This document shows, in pieces, positions 26,931 through 34,802 of a stretch of DNA of 64,000 nucleotides. Each line of letters opens with the position of its first letter. Positions within the stretch are counted from its first letter, which is position 1. This DNA is from Parafrankia elaeagni (lineage in GTDB: Bacteria > Actinomycetota > Actinomycetes > Frankiales > Frankiaceae), in the NCBI RefSeq assembly GCF_000374165.1, contig NZ_KB893750.1, forward strand, positions 171,819 to 235,818. The letters run 5' to 3'. Below the pieces are notes generated by a model. The model searched no databases, was not told the DNA's origin, and was given only the letters and a program-made list of their open reading frames with translations. The translations under genes and the position numbers were made by a program.

Positions 26931-27077
26931 TCAGCAGTCCTTGCGGTGGGTGTTGCTGGGCGGGTAGGGGCACGGCTCGCCGGGCTGGCAGCCGGCAGCG
27001 GTGGTGAGCAGGCCCAGAGTCGCGGTGGCGACGATCGTCACCGCGATGCGGCGGACCGGGCGGGTGGAACGGTTCAT
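26931..27077 (-). CDS. 48-residue Cys-containing lipoprotein-like peptide
   Basis: A very short gene with a strong ribosome binding site (AAGGGA, 7 nt before ATG 27077). The product begins MNRSTRPVRRIAVTIVATAT, continues LGLLTTAAGCQPGEPCPYPP and ends with cysteine just before TGA. The basic start, hydrophobic core and T-A-A-G-C form a lipobox-like signal, so the mature part would be only about 19 residues, with three cysteines. It lies 172 bp upstream of the acyl-CoA dehydrogenase on the same strand. No family recognised. Confidence 0.6.
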   Translation of the reverse strand: MNRSTRPVRRIAVTIVATATLGLLTTAAGCQPGEPCPYPPSNTHRKDC

Positions 27078-27481
27078 GGCAGTGTCCCTTCAGACCATCC
27101 CCGATCCGGTCTTCCCTACCGTCTCCCGGATGCGGACGCGAAGCGGGCGCGCGATGTCACACCGTGTCCTCTCGTGTCCGTGCGCCCCCTGTCGCCGTCC
27201 CGCGCGGGATTGTGATGGTCTGCCGATGTCCTCCGGTTGTTGGCGTGTATCCGAGATACTGAGATGCGGGCAGGTCGCCGGAAGCCGGACAGTCGGGCCG
27301 GGTGCTCGCGGGTTCGTCCGAAGGTGGCGGAACCGGTCTCGGTCGCGGGTCGTCCTGAAGGACGATGCGAGGGTGCGCCCCTGCAACCGGGGGCGCACGG
27401 TCCGCGATGACCTGGGGTCGCGGGCCGTGGGGGGATCAGGCGGGGCAGGACGGACTGGGGGCCGTCGAGGGAGGAAGGTCG
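27078..27481. other. 404-bp divergent intergenic region
   Basis: No supported gene. A perfect hairpin with 9-bp arms (GTGCGCCCC / GGGGCGCAC, 27373-27398) lies about 84 bp upstream of the rightward membrane protein gene and may be in its leader. Confidence 0.4.
27373..27398. promoter_or_regulatory. 9-bp stem hairpin in upstream region
   Basis: GTGCGCCCC and GGGGCGCAC with an 8-nt loop. The position suggests a leader hairpin or operator for the membrane protein gene at 27482. No known RNA family is recognised. Confidence 0.4.
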
Positions 27482-27949
27482 ATGGTCAACATGAACCCGG
27501 GTGACCGTGGTTGGCAGGGAGAGCGGTTCGCCCAGGCCCGCCGGTTCGCCGGCCAGGCGAGGCAGGACCGCACGACTGGTTGGTACATCCCGCTGGTGAT
27601 CACCGTGGTCGGGGCCGGTGCCTCGTTCGACGCGTTCGGGCGCGGGTTCGGCTTCCTGTACGGGTGGGGTCTGGCGATCGCGTTCGTCGTGCTGACGTGG
27701 TCCACGATCCGGGTGATCCCGGCGATGCTCGACGATCTCAACGTGCGGCGGGAGAGCTGGCCGCGCAAGTTCAGCACGATGCTCAACGCCCCGGTGCGCA
27801 GCCGCGGGATCTTTCTGCTCGCCGCCGCGCTACCGGTCTTCGTCGCGCTGGTGAAGACGGTGGGCTTCTACATCATCGGCGGCCTGCTGATCGTCGGTGT
27901 GGTGCTGGCCGTGGCCGTGGCGGTCTCCTGGGTGCTCGAGCGCCGCTGA
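27482..27949 (+). CDS. small membrane protein of unknown function
   Basis: A 155-residue protein with about four membrane helices: WYIPLVITVVGAGASF, FLYGWGLAIAFVVLTWSTI, GIFLLAAALPVFVALVKTVG and IIGGLLIVGVVLAVAVAVSW. It starts with a hydrophilic, basic segment (DRGWQGERFAQARRFAGQAR). The ATG at 27482 follows GGAGGAAGG. No family recognised. Its last codons lie in a 10-bp tandem repeat that also holds the stop codon. Confidence 0.7.
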   Translation: MVNMNPGDRGWQGERFAQARRFAGQARQDRTTGWYIPLVITVVGAGASFDAFGRGFGFLYGWGLAIAFVVLTWSTIRVIPAMLDDLNVRRESWPRKFSTMLNAPVRSRGIFLLAAALPVFVALVKTVGFYIIGGLLIVGVVLAVAVAVSWVLERR

Positions 27950-27976
27950 GCGCCGCTGAGCGCCGCTGAGCGCGCT
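27938..27976. repeat. 10-bp tandem repeat straddling a stop codon
   Basis: Three perfect copies of GAGCGCCGCT and a shortened fourth. The stop codon of the membrane protein (27947-27949) spans the junction of the first two copies. Confidence 0.85.
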
Positions 27977-27982
27977 GAGCCC

Positions 27983-28003
27983 CGCGGCCGCGGCGCGGCC
28001 GCG
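27983..28003. terminator. GC-only hairpin, possible terminator
   Basis: CGCGGCCGCG-G-CGCGGCCGCG: each arm is itself a palindrome and the two can pair. It lies 34 bp after the stop of the membrane protein gene. No T-run follows. Confidence 0.45.
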
Positions 28004-28258
28004 CCGGCGACCAGGGCGCGTTGACGCATTCCGGCCCCGTGTTCCCGGTGCCCGTGTCTCCTCGGAGGCCTGGGTGCGGGCACCGGGGCCGGTCTGTGTC
28101 CTGCTCCTGTCCGTGTTCTGCTCGTATCCGCCGATCCACCAGGCGCACCTGAGCGGCGGATTCAGTCGTACTCTCCGTATCGGCCTGCCGCAGTCCGGGA
28201 CGACCCGGCGACCCGATGACCGATGACCGATGACCGACGGCCCGCCGACGGAGATCAC
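28004..28258. other. leader region of the ABC exporter operon
   Basis: The rest of the 309-bp gap between the small membrane protein and the ABC genes. Three overlapping copies of gatgacc lie just before the ABC start (28215-28235). Nothing else is recognisable. Confidence 0.35.
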
Positions 28259-29995
28259 ATGCTTGTCAGACTGCTGAGGAGCCATCTCGCGCCCTATACG
28301 AGGGCGGTCTCCCTGCTGGTGGTGCTGCAGCTCACCGCCACGCTGGGCATGCTCTACCTGCCGACGCTGAACGCCGACATCATCGACAACGGGGTCGTGC
28401 CCGGCGACACGGGCTACATCGTCCGCCTCGGCGGGGTGATGCTCGCGGTCACGCTCCTGCAGGCGTCCTGCTCGGCCGGCGCGGTGTTCTTCGGCGCGCG
28501 TACCGCGATGGGGGTCGGGCGCGACCTCCGTGCCTCGGTGTTCGCGCGGGTGCAGTCCTTCTCCGCCCGGGAGATCGGCCGGTTCGGCTCGCCCTCGCTC
28601 ATCACCCGGGCGACGAACGACGTCCAGCAGGTCCAGATGATGCTGCTGATGTCGTTCACGATGATGATCTCGGCGCCGATCATGTGCCTGGGTGGCATCG
28701 CCCTGGCGGTGCACCAGGATGCGACGCTCTCCCTCCTCCTGGTCGGGATCGTCCCGATCCTGGCCGGGATGATCGTGTTGATCATCCGGCGGATGCAGCC
28801 GCTGGGCCGCGGTATGCAGGAGCGCCTCGACGAGGTCAACCGCATCCTGCGTGAGCAGATCAGTGGCCTGCGCGTGATCCGGGCCTTTGTGCGGGACGGC
28901 CACGAGAAGCGCCGGTTCGTCACGGCGAACGCCGACCTCACCGACATCTCGCTGCGGATGGGGCGCCTGATGGCGCTGCTGTTCCCGCTGGTCCTGACGG
29001 TGGTGAACATCTCCAGCATCGCCGTCATCTGGTTCGGCGCGCACCGCATCGACAGCGGTGGCATGGAGATCGGGGCGCTGACCGCCTTCCTCAGCTACCT
29101 GATGCAGATCCTGATGGCGCTGATGATGGCCACCTTCATGTTCGCGGTGATCCCACGGGCCGAGGTGTGCGCGGAGCGCATCCAGGAGGTGCTGGCCACC
29201 GAGTCGACGCTGCGTCCGCCCACCGAGCCGGTGCGGGAGCTGGCCCGGCTCGGTGAGCTGGAGCTGCGCGGTGTCGGCTTCCGCTACCCGGGCGCGGAGG
29301 AGCCGGTGCTGCGCGAGATCAGCCTGCGGGTCGCGCCGGGGCAGACCGTGGCGGTCATCGGCAGCACCGGCAGCGGCAAGTCGACCCTGCTCGGCCTCGT
29401 CCCCCGGCTGTCGGACGTCTCCGAGGGCTCGGTGCTGATCGACGGCGTGGACGTCCGCGACCTCGACCCGAAGCTGCTCGCCGAGACAGTCGCTCTCGTG
29501 CCGCAGAAGCCGTACCTGTTCACCGGGACGATCGCGTCGAACCTGCGCTACGGCAACCCGGAGGCGACCGACGACGAGCTCTGGTGGGCGCTCGACATCG
29601 CGCAGGCCCGGGAGTTCGTGGCGGCCATGCCGGACGGCCTGGACACCCCGGTCTCCCAGGGCGGCACGAATGTCTCCGGCGGCCAGCGCCAGCGCCTCGC
29701 GATCGCGCGGGCGCTGGTCCGGCGCCCGGAGATCTACCTGTTCGACGACTCCTTCTCGGCGCTGGACTACGCCACCGACGCCCGGCTGCGGGCCGCGCTG
29801 GCCCGCGACACGGCGGCGGCGACCAAGGTCATCGTCGCCCAGCGGGTGGCGACGATCCGCGACGCCGACCAGATCATCGTCCTGGACGAGGGCCGGATCG
29901 TCGGCGCCGGCACCCACCACGAGCTCCTGGCGGAGAACGCGACCTATCGCGAGATCGTCTTCTCGCAGCTCACCGAGGAGGAGGCAGCGGCATGA
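28259..29995 (+). CDS. ABC exporter half-transporter, degenerate-site subunit
   Basis: A 578-residue fused permease-ATPase. Six membrane helices occupy about 1-310 (for example AVSLLVVLQLTATLGMLYLP). The ATPase has Walker A GSTGSGKSTLLGL, signature NVSGGQRQRLAIARAL and Walker B IYLFDDSFSALD, where the catalytic glutamate is replaced by aspartate. This asymmetry is typical of heterodimeric multidrug-type exporters (TM287/288, LmrCD and mycobacterial pairs). The ATG at 28259 follows GGAG. It overlaps the next gene by 4 bp (ATGA). Substrate unknown; lipids or drugs are usual. Confidence 0.93.
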   Translation: MLVRLLRSHLAPYTRAVSLLVVLQLTATLGMLYLPTLNADIIDNGVVPGDTGYIVRLGGVMLAVTLLQASCSAGAVFFGARTAMGVGRDLRASVFARVQSFSAREIGRFGSPSLITRATNDVQQVQMMLLMSFTMMISAPIMCLGGIALAVHQDATLSLLLVGIVPILAGMIVLIIRRMQPLGRGMQERLDEVNRILREQISGLRVIRAFVRDGHEKRRFVTANADLTDISLRMGRLMALLFPLVLTVVNISSIAVIWFGAHRIDSGGMEIGALTAFLSYLMQILMALMMATFMFAVIPRAEVCAERIQEVLATESTLRPPTEPVRELARLGELELRGVGFRYPGAEEPVLREISLRVAPGQTVAVIGSTGSGKSTLLGLVPRLSDVSEGSVLIDGVDVRDLDPKLLAETVALVPQKPYLFTGTIASNLRYGNPEATDDELWWALDIAQAREFVAAMPDGLDTPVSQGGTNVSGGQRQRLAIARALVRRPEIYLFDDSFSALDYATDARLRAALARDTAAATKVIVAQRVATIRDADQIIVLDEGRIVGAGTHHELLAENATYREIVFSQLTEEEAAA

Positions 29996-31941
29996 CGCGC
30001 CCACCGGCGGGCGGCGCCCGCCCGATGCCCGGCCCCGGTCGCTTCTTCAGCGCCGGCGGGGAGAAGGCCGGCGACTTCCAGGTCTCGATCCGGCGTCTGC
30101 TCGGGCTGCTGAGCCGGCAGCGCGTGTTGCTGCTGCCCGCCATCGCGCTCGCCGTCGTCAGCATCGCCCTCACCGTCACCGGCCCGCGGCTGCTCGGGCA
30201 CGCCACCGACCTGGTGGTCGCCGGTCTGATCGGCTCGCGCCTGCCCGCGGGTACGTCCCGGGCGGAGGCGATCGCGCGGCTGCGGGCAGAGGGCCACGAC
30301 ACCCAGGCCGACCTGCTGGCCTCCGCGGATGTCACCCCCGGCACCGGGATGGACTTCGACGCGATCGGCCGGGTGCTGCTCCTCGTGCTGATCGTCTACC
30401 TGGTGGCCGGGGCGTTCGGGGTGGTGCAGGCCCGGCTGGCGAACCGGGCGCTGCAGCGCATGCTCAACGACCTGCGTGACGACGTCCAGGAGAAGATCAC
30501 CCGGCTGCCGCTGCGGTACTTCGACCGCGGCCAGCGCGGGGAGGTTCTCAGCCGGGTCACCAACGACATCGACAACCTGGGGCAGTGCCTGCAGCAGAGC
30601 CTCTCGCAGATCGTCGTCTCCGTCCTGACCATCATCGGCGTGCTGGCGATGATGGTCTGGATCTCCCCGCTGCTGGCGTTGATCGCCGTCGTGACGGTGC
30701 CGGTGTCGCTCGTCGTCACCACCCGCATCGGCCGGATCGCCCAGCCGCAGTTCGTCGGCCAGTGGAAGACGACCGGGGCCCTCAACGGCCACATCGAGGA
30801 GATGTACACCGGGCACGCGCTGGTGCGTGCCTTCGGCCGGCAGGAGGAGGCCGCCGAGACGTTCCGGGAGTACAACGAGCGCCTCTACGAGGCGAGCTGG
30901 CGGGCGCAGTCCATCTCGGGCCTCATGCAGCCGGCGATGATGTTCATCGGGAACCTGAACTACGTGCTGGTGGCCGTGGTCGGCGGTCTGCGGGTGGCCT
31001 CCGGGTCGCTGTCCATCGGTGACGTCCAGGCCTTCATCCAGTACTCGCGGCAGTTCAGCCAGCCGCTGACGCAGCTGGCCAGCATGGCGAACATGCTGCA
31101 GTCCGGGGTCGCCTCGGCGGAACGGGTCTTCGAGCTGCTGGATGCCACCGAGCAGGATCCCGACCCGCTGGTGCCCGCCCGGCCCGGGGAGGCCCGCGGC
31201 CGGGTCGCCTTCGAACACGTGGCCTTCCGCTACGAACCGGACACGCCGCTCATCGACGACCTGTCGCTGGTCGCCGAACCGGGCCACACCGTCGCGATCG
31301 TCGGGCCCACCGGCGCCGGCAAGACCACACTGATCAACCTGCTGATGCGCTTCTACGAGGTCAGCGGCGGGCGGATCACGCTGGACGGCACCGACATCGC
31401 CGAGATGTCCCGGGCCCAGCTGCGCTCCTCCATCGGCATGGTGCTCCAGGACACCTGGCTGTTCGGCGGGACGATCGCGGAGAACATCGCCTACGGCGCC
31501 CAGGGGGCCACCCGCGAGCAGATCGTCGACGCGGCCCGCGCCGCGCACGTCGACCGGTTCGTCCGCACCCTGCCCGACGGCTACGACACAGTGCTCGACG
31601 ACGAGGGCGTCGGCGTCAGCGGCGGTGAGAAGCAGCTCATCACCATTGCGCGCGCGTTCCTCGCCGAGCCGCTCATCCTCGTCCTGGACGAGGCGACGAG
31701 TTCGGTCGACACCCGGACAGAGGTGCTGATCCAGCGGGCGATGTCCGGCCTGCGGCACGGCCGGACCGCCTTCGTGATCGCGCACCGGCTGTCCACCATC
31801 CGCGACGCGGACACCATCCTCGTCATGGAGGACGGAGCCATCGTCGAGCAGGGCGACCACGTCAGCCTGCTTGCCGCGGACGGTGCCTACGCCCGCCTCT
31901 ACCGCGCCCAGTTCGCCCAGGCCGTGGCGGAAGCAGGCTGA
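29992..31941 (+). CDS. ABC exporter half-transporter, catalytic subunit
   Basis: A 649-residue partner of the preceding subunit. It has an N-terminal cytoplasmic tail, six membrane helices and an extra outer or periplasmic loop after helix 1 (about 75-125, SRAEAIARLRAEGHDTQADL). The ATPase is canonical: Walker A GPTGAGKTTLINLL, signature GVSGGEKQLITIARAF, Walker B LILVLDEATSSVD with the catalytic glutamate. The start codon lies inside the previous gene's stop (ATGA), so the subunits are made together and should form a heterodimer with one active ATP site. Confidence 0.94.
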   Translation: MTRPPAGGARPMPGPGRFFSAGGEKAGDFQVSIRRLLGLLSRQRVLLLPAIALAVVSIALTVTGPRLLGHATDLVVAGLIGSRLPAGTSRAEAIARLRAEGHDTQADLLASADVTPGTGMDFDAIGRVLLLVLIVYLVAGAFGVVQARLANRALQRMLNDLRDDVQEKITRLPLRYFDRGQRGEVLSRVTNDIDNLGQCLQQSLSQIVVSVLTIIGVLAMMVWISPLLALIAVVTVPVSLVVTTRIGRIAQPQFVGQWKTTGALNGHIEEMYTGHALVRAFGRQEEAAETFREYNERLYEASWRAQSISGLMQPAMMFIGNLNYVLVAVVGGLRVASGSLSIGDVQAFIQYSRQFSQPLTQLASMANMLQSGVASAERVFELLDATEQDPDPLVPARPGEARGRVAFEHVAFRYEPDTPLIDDLSLVAEPGHTVAIVGPTGAGKTTLINLLMRFYEVSGGRITLDGTDIAEMSRAQLRSSIGMVLQDTWLFGGTIAENIAYGAQGATREQIVDAARAAHVDRFVRTLPDGYDTVLDDEGVGVSGGEKQLITIARAFLAEPLILVLDEATSSVDTRTEVLIQRAMSGLRHGRTAFVIAHRLSTIRDADTILVMEDGAIVEQGDHVSLLAADGAYARLYRAQFAQAVAEAG

Positions 31942-31979
31942 CACCGCTCGGCTGGCCGGCCACCGCTCGGCTGGCCGGC
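31942..31979. repeat. 19-bp tandem repeat immediately after the ABC stop codon
   Basis: Two perfect 19-bp copies (CACCGCTCGGCTGGCCGGC) begin at the first base after the stop codon of the second ABC gene. Confidence 0.85.
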
Positions 31980-32060
31980 GCGGGAGATCTGGCGGACCAG
32001 GGCGGCCAGTAGGCTTGGGCATGCGAGCCGTCGGCGCTCCCGCGCGCCGGGCCGTGAAGA

Positions 32061-32080
32061 CGCCCGGGTGTCGCCGGGCG
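32061..32080. promoter_or_regulatory. leader hairpin before lysS
   Basis: CGCCCGG and CCGGGCG form a 7-bp stem with a 6-nt loop, 28 bp before the lysyl-tRNA synthetase start. It could be a terminator for the ABC operon or a leader structure. No T-box features are seen. Confidence 0.35.
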
Positions 32081-32108
32081 GGGAACCTCTCGCAAAAGGG
32101 TGTTGTGC

Positions 32109-33641
32109 ATGGCGACGGACGAGTCCACGGCGGGTCCCCGCCCCGGGTATGACACCGACTCGGTGACCACCGCCGCCGGCGCCGCGGAGGACGGGGTGGT
32201 CGTCCGCCTCGCCGGCCGCGTCGTGCTGTGGCGGCGGATGGGTGGGCTGGTCTTCGGCCACATCCAGGACCGCGCCGGGCGGGTGCAGGTCTCGCTGTCC
32301 CGCGACGAGCTGGGCGTCGAGACGTTCCAGGAGTGGGCCCGCGCCGTCAAGATCGGTGACTTCGTCGGCGTCACCGGCAGGGTCTACACCACCCGCCGCG
32401 GAGAGAAGACCGTCGGCGCCTCCGAGCTCGTCGTGCTCAACCGCACGGTGCGCGCTCTGCCCGACAAGTGGCAGGGTCTGTCCAACATCGAGGCACGGCT
32501 GCGCCGGCGCTACCTCGACCTGCTGGTGAACAACGACTCCCGGGAACGCTTCCGTACCCGCGCCCGCGCGATCTCCCGCATCCGCCGCTTCCTCGACGAC
32601 AACGACTTCCTCGAAGTCGAGACGCCGATGCTGACCGAAGCCGCGTCCGGTGCGGCCGCCCGCCCCTTCGTCACCCACCACAACGCCCTCGGTGAGGACT
32701 TCTACCTGCGCATCTCGCCGGAGACGTTCCTCAAGCGGGTCGTCGTGGGCTCGCTGGACCGCGTCTACGAGCTCGGCCGTAACTTCCGCAACGAGGGAAT
32801 GGATCCCTCGCACCTGCAGGAGTTCACGATGCTCGAGTGGTACGCGGCCTACTGGGACTACCGCGACAACATGCGGTTCGTCCGGGAGATGCTCCTGGCC
32901 GTCCTCGACGACGTGTTCGGCAGCCGCACCGTCACCTACGACGGGGTGAAGCTCGACTTCGGCGCCGAGTGGCCGGAGCTCGACTACCGCGCCGAGGTCG
33001 CCCGGCACAGCGGCATCGACCTGACAGTCGTCCGTGACCTGCCGACGCTGCGGACCCGGATCGCCGAGCTCGGGCTGGAGGTCGACGACGCCGCCTCCTA
33101 CGCGGGGCTCGTCGACCTGCTCTACAAGAAGACCGTGCGCCCGCACCTCGTCCAGCCGTGCTTCCTGGTACACCACCCGGCGGAGCTGGTGCCGCTGGCC
33201 CGGCGCAGCGACGCCGACCCCTCCCGGCTCGACATGTTCCAGGTCGTGGTGAACGGCTGGGAGCTGGTGAAGGCCTACTCCGAGCTGGTCGACCCGGTCG
33301 AGCAGCGCCGGCGGCTGGAGGAGCAGGCCGAGCTGCGGGCCGCCGGCGACGATGAGACGATGATGCTCGAGGAGGACTTCATCGAGGCGATGGAGTACGG
33401 CATGCCGCCGATGTCCGGCCTCGGTATCGGCATTGACCGGCTCATCGCGCTGCTCACCGACGCGCCGACCCTGCGCGAGGTCGTCCTGTTCCCGCTGATG
33501 CGCGACTCGCGCCGCGGGCAGCAGGCCGACGCCGCTGACGCCGCTGACGCCGCTGTCGCCGACGCTCTCGCGGGCGAAGGCGGTGTGCGCGCCACCGGCG
33601 TGCGTGACACCGGCGGCGGAGATGGATCCGGGGCGGTCTGA
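32109..33641 (+). CDS. lysS: lysine--tRNA ligase, class II
   Basis: A 510-residue class II lysyl-tRNA synthetase. It has an anticodon-binding OB fold (VVVRLAGRVVLWRRMGGLVF), then the catalytic domain: ARLRRRYLDLLVN, motif 2 YELGRNFRNEGM and motif 3 GLGIGIDRLIALLTDAPTLR. The motif 2 loop reads MDPSHLQEFTMLEWYAAYWD, where common bacterial LysRS have I-x-x-R-H-N-P-E-F-T, and the N-terminal extension is short. This may be a second, divergent LysRS rather than the main copy. The C-terminus carries a 9-bp-repeat-encoded Ala/Asp tail. ATG 32109 has AAGGG upstream. Confidence 0.9.
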   Translation: MATDESTAGPRPGYDTDSVTTAAGAAEDGVVVRLAGRVVLWRRMGGLVFGHIQDRAGRVQVSLSRDELGVETFQEWARAVKIGDFVGVTGRVYTTRRGEKTVGASELVVLNRTVRALPDKWQGLSNIEARLRRRYLDLLVNNDSRERFRTRARAISRIRRFLDDNDFLEVETPMLTEAASGAAARPFVTHHNALGEDFYLRISPETFLKRVVVGSLDRVYELGRNFRNEGMDPSHLQEFTMLEWYAAYWDYRDNMRFVREMLLAVLDDVFGSRTVTYDGVKLDFGAEWPELDYRAEVARHSGIDLTVVRDLPTLRTRIAELGLEVDDAASYAGLVDLLYKKTVRPHLVQPCFLVHHPAELVPLARRSDADPSRLDMFQVVVNGWELVKAYSELVDPVEQRRRLEEQAELRAAGDDETMMLEEDFIEAMEYGMPPMSGLGIGIDRLIALLTDAPTLREVVLFPLMRDSRRGQQADAADAADAAVADALAGEGGVRATGVRDTGGGDGSGAV

Positions 33642-33871
33642 GAACCGACTGTCGGCAGACACAGTTCGCCCGCGGGTCATTCGGCTGACATCCGGCCGAC
33701 GACCGCGCGGCGAAGGATTCAACGCCCGGCGGCGAAAGCCGTCTGGCCGCGGAGCGCGTCCGGTGATCTGACACCGCCGTCATCCGGCCGGGACGCCTAC
33801 AGGACGTGTTCGTACAATCCCAGCCGTCTCGATACACCTCCGCGAGCAGCGGTGGAAGGGTGAGGTTTCAG

Positions 33872-34702
33872 GTGGATAAGGACGTCAGGGACGTCGTCGT
33901 CGTCATCGGTGTGGGCGGCATGGGCCGGGCGATCGCCCGGCGGATCGGCAGCGGCCGCAAGCTCCTGCTGGCCGATGTCAGCGACGCCGCGCTCGATGTC
34001 GCCGACGTCCTGCGAGGAGAGGGGCAGGACGTCGCCACCCAGGTGGTCGACGTCTCCAGCCGCGAGTCGGTGGCCGCTCTCGCCGACACCGCAGCCGGCC
34101 TCGGACGGGTCGCCCAGGTCGCACACACGGCGGGGCTCTCACCCACGCAGGCCTCGACCGAGGCGATCCTGCGGGTGGACCTGCTCGGTGTCGCGCTGGT
34201 GCTCGACGAGTTCGCCCGGGTGATCGCGCCCGGCGGCGCGGGAGTCGTCATCGCCAGTATGTCGGGGTACCTGGCGGGCCTGTCCCCGGAGCAGGAGTCC
34301 ACCGCCGCCACGGCACCCACGGACGAGTTGCTGGACCTGCCGTTCCTCGCCCCCGACGCCCTCGGCTCACCGGGCGCCGCGTACGCCCTGGCGAAGCGGG
34401 CCAACATCGTGCGGGTGCAGGCCGCGGCGGCAGCCTGGGGCGAGCGCGGTGCGCGGATCAACTCGATCAGCCCGGGGGTCATCTCCACCCCGATGGGCCA
34501 GGGGGAGCTGTCCGGAGAGTCGGGGAAGCAGATGCGGGCGATGGTGGCGATGTCCGCGGCGAAGCGCCTCGGCACCCCGGACGACATCGCCGCCGCGGCG
34601 GCGTTCCTGCTCGGCCAGGATGCCAGCTACGTGAGTGGCACCGACCTTCTCGTCGACGGCGGGACCGTCGCCGCCGTCCGTCGCCTGCTGCCGACCGGCT
34701 GA
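33872..34702 (+). CDS. short-chain dehydrogenase/reductase
   Basis: A 276-residue SDR. The nucleotide-binding turn reads VVVVIGVGGMGRAIARRIG, a G-x-G-G-x-G variant of the usual TGxxxGxG. Later signatures are AHTAGLSPTQA in place of NNAG, serine in VIASMSGYLAGL, the catalytic Y-x-x-x-K in YALAKRAN, and a normal C-terminus (GTPDDIAAAAAFLLGQDASY, SGTDLLVDGG). It probably oxidises or reduces an alcohol/ketone with NAD(P). GTG 33872 has GAGG at 6 nt; GTG 33860 is possible. It appears to be a single-gene unit with TACAAT near 33812 as a possible -10. Confidence 0.88.
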   Translation: MDKDVRDVVVVIGVGGMGRAIARRIGSGRKLLLADVSDAALDVADVLRGEGQDVATQVVDVSSRESVAALADTAAGLGRVAQVAHTAGLSPTQASTEAILRVDLLGVALVLDEFARVIAPGGAGVVIASMSGYLAGLSPEQESTAATAPTDELLDLPFLAPDALGSPGAAYALAKRANIVRVQAAAAAWGERGARINSISPGVISTPMGQGELSGESGKQMRAMVAMSAAKRLGTPDDIAAAAAFLLGQDASYVSGTDLLVDGGTVAAVRRLLPTG

Positions 34703-34802
34703 GGCACCACCCTCCGGTCCCCGGCCGAACCCGCACGCCGACGGCCACCGACGTCGTGGTTGACCTGAACCGCGGTTGAGGGAGCAGCCTGAGCCGCGGT
34801 GG

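Noticed and set aside
27830-30004. 724-codon leftward frame opposite the ABC gene
   Set aside because: His/Asp/Arg-rich antisense translation of a clear ABC half-transporter.
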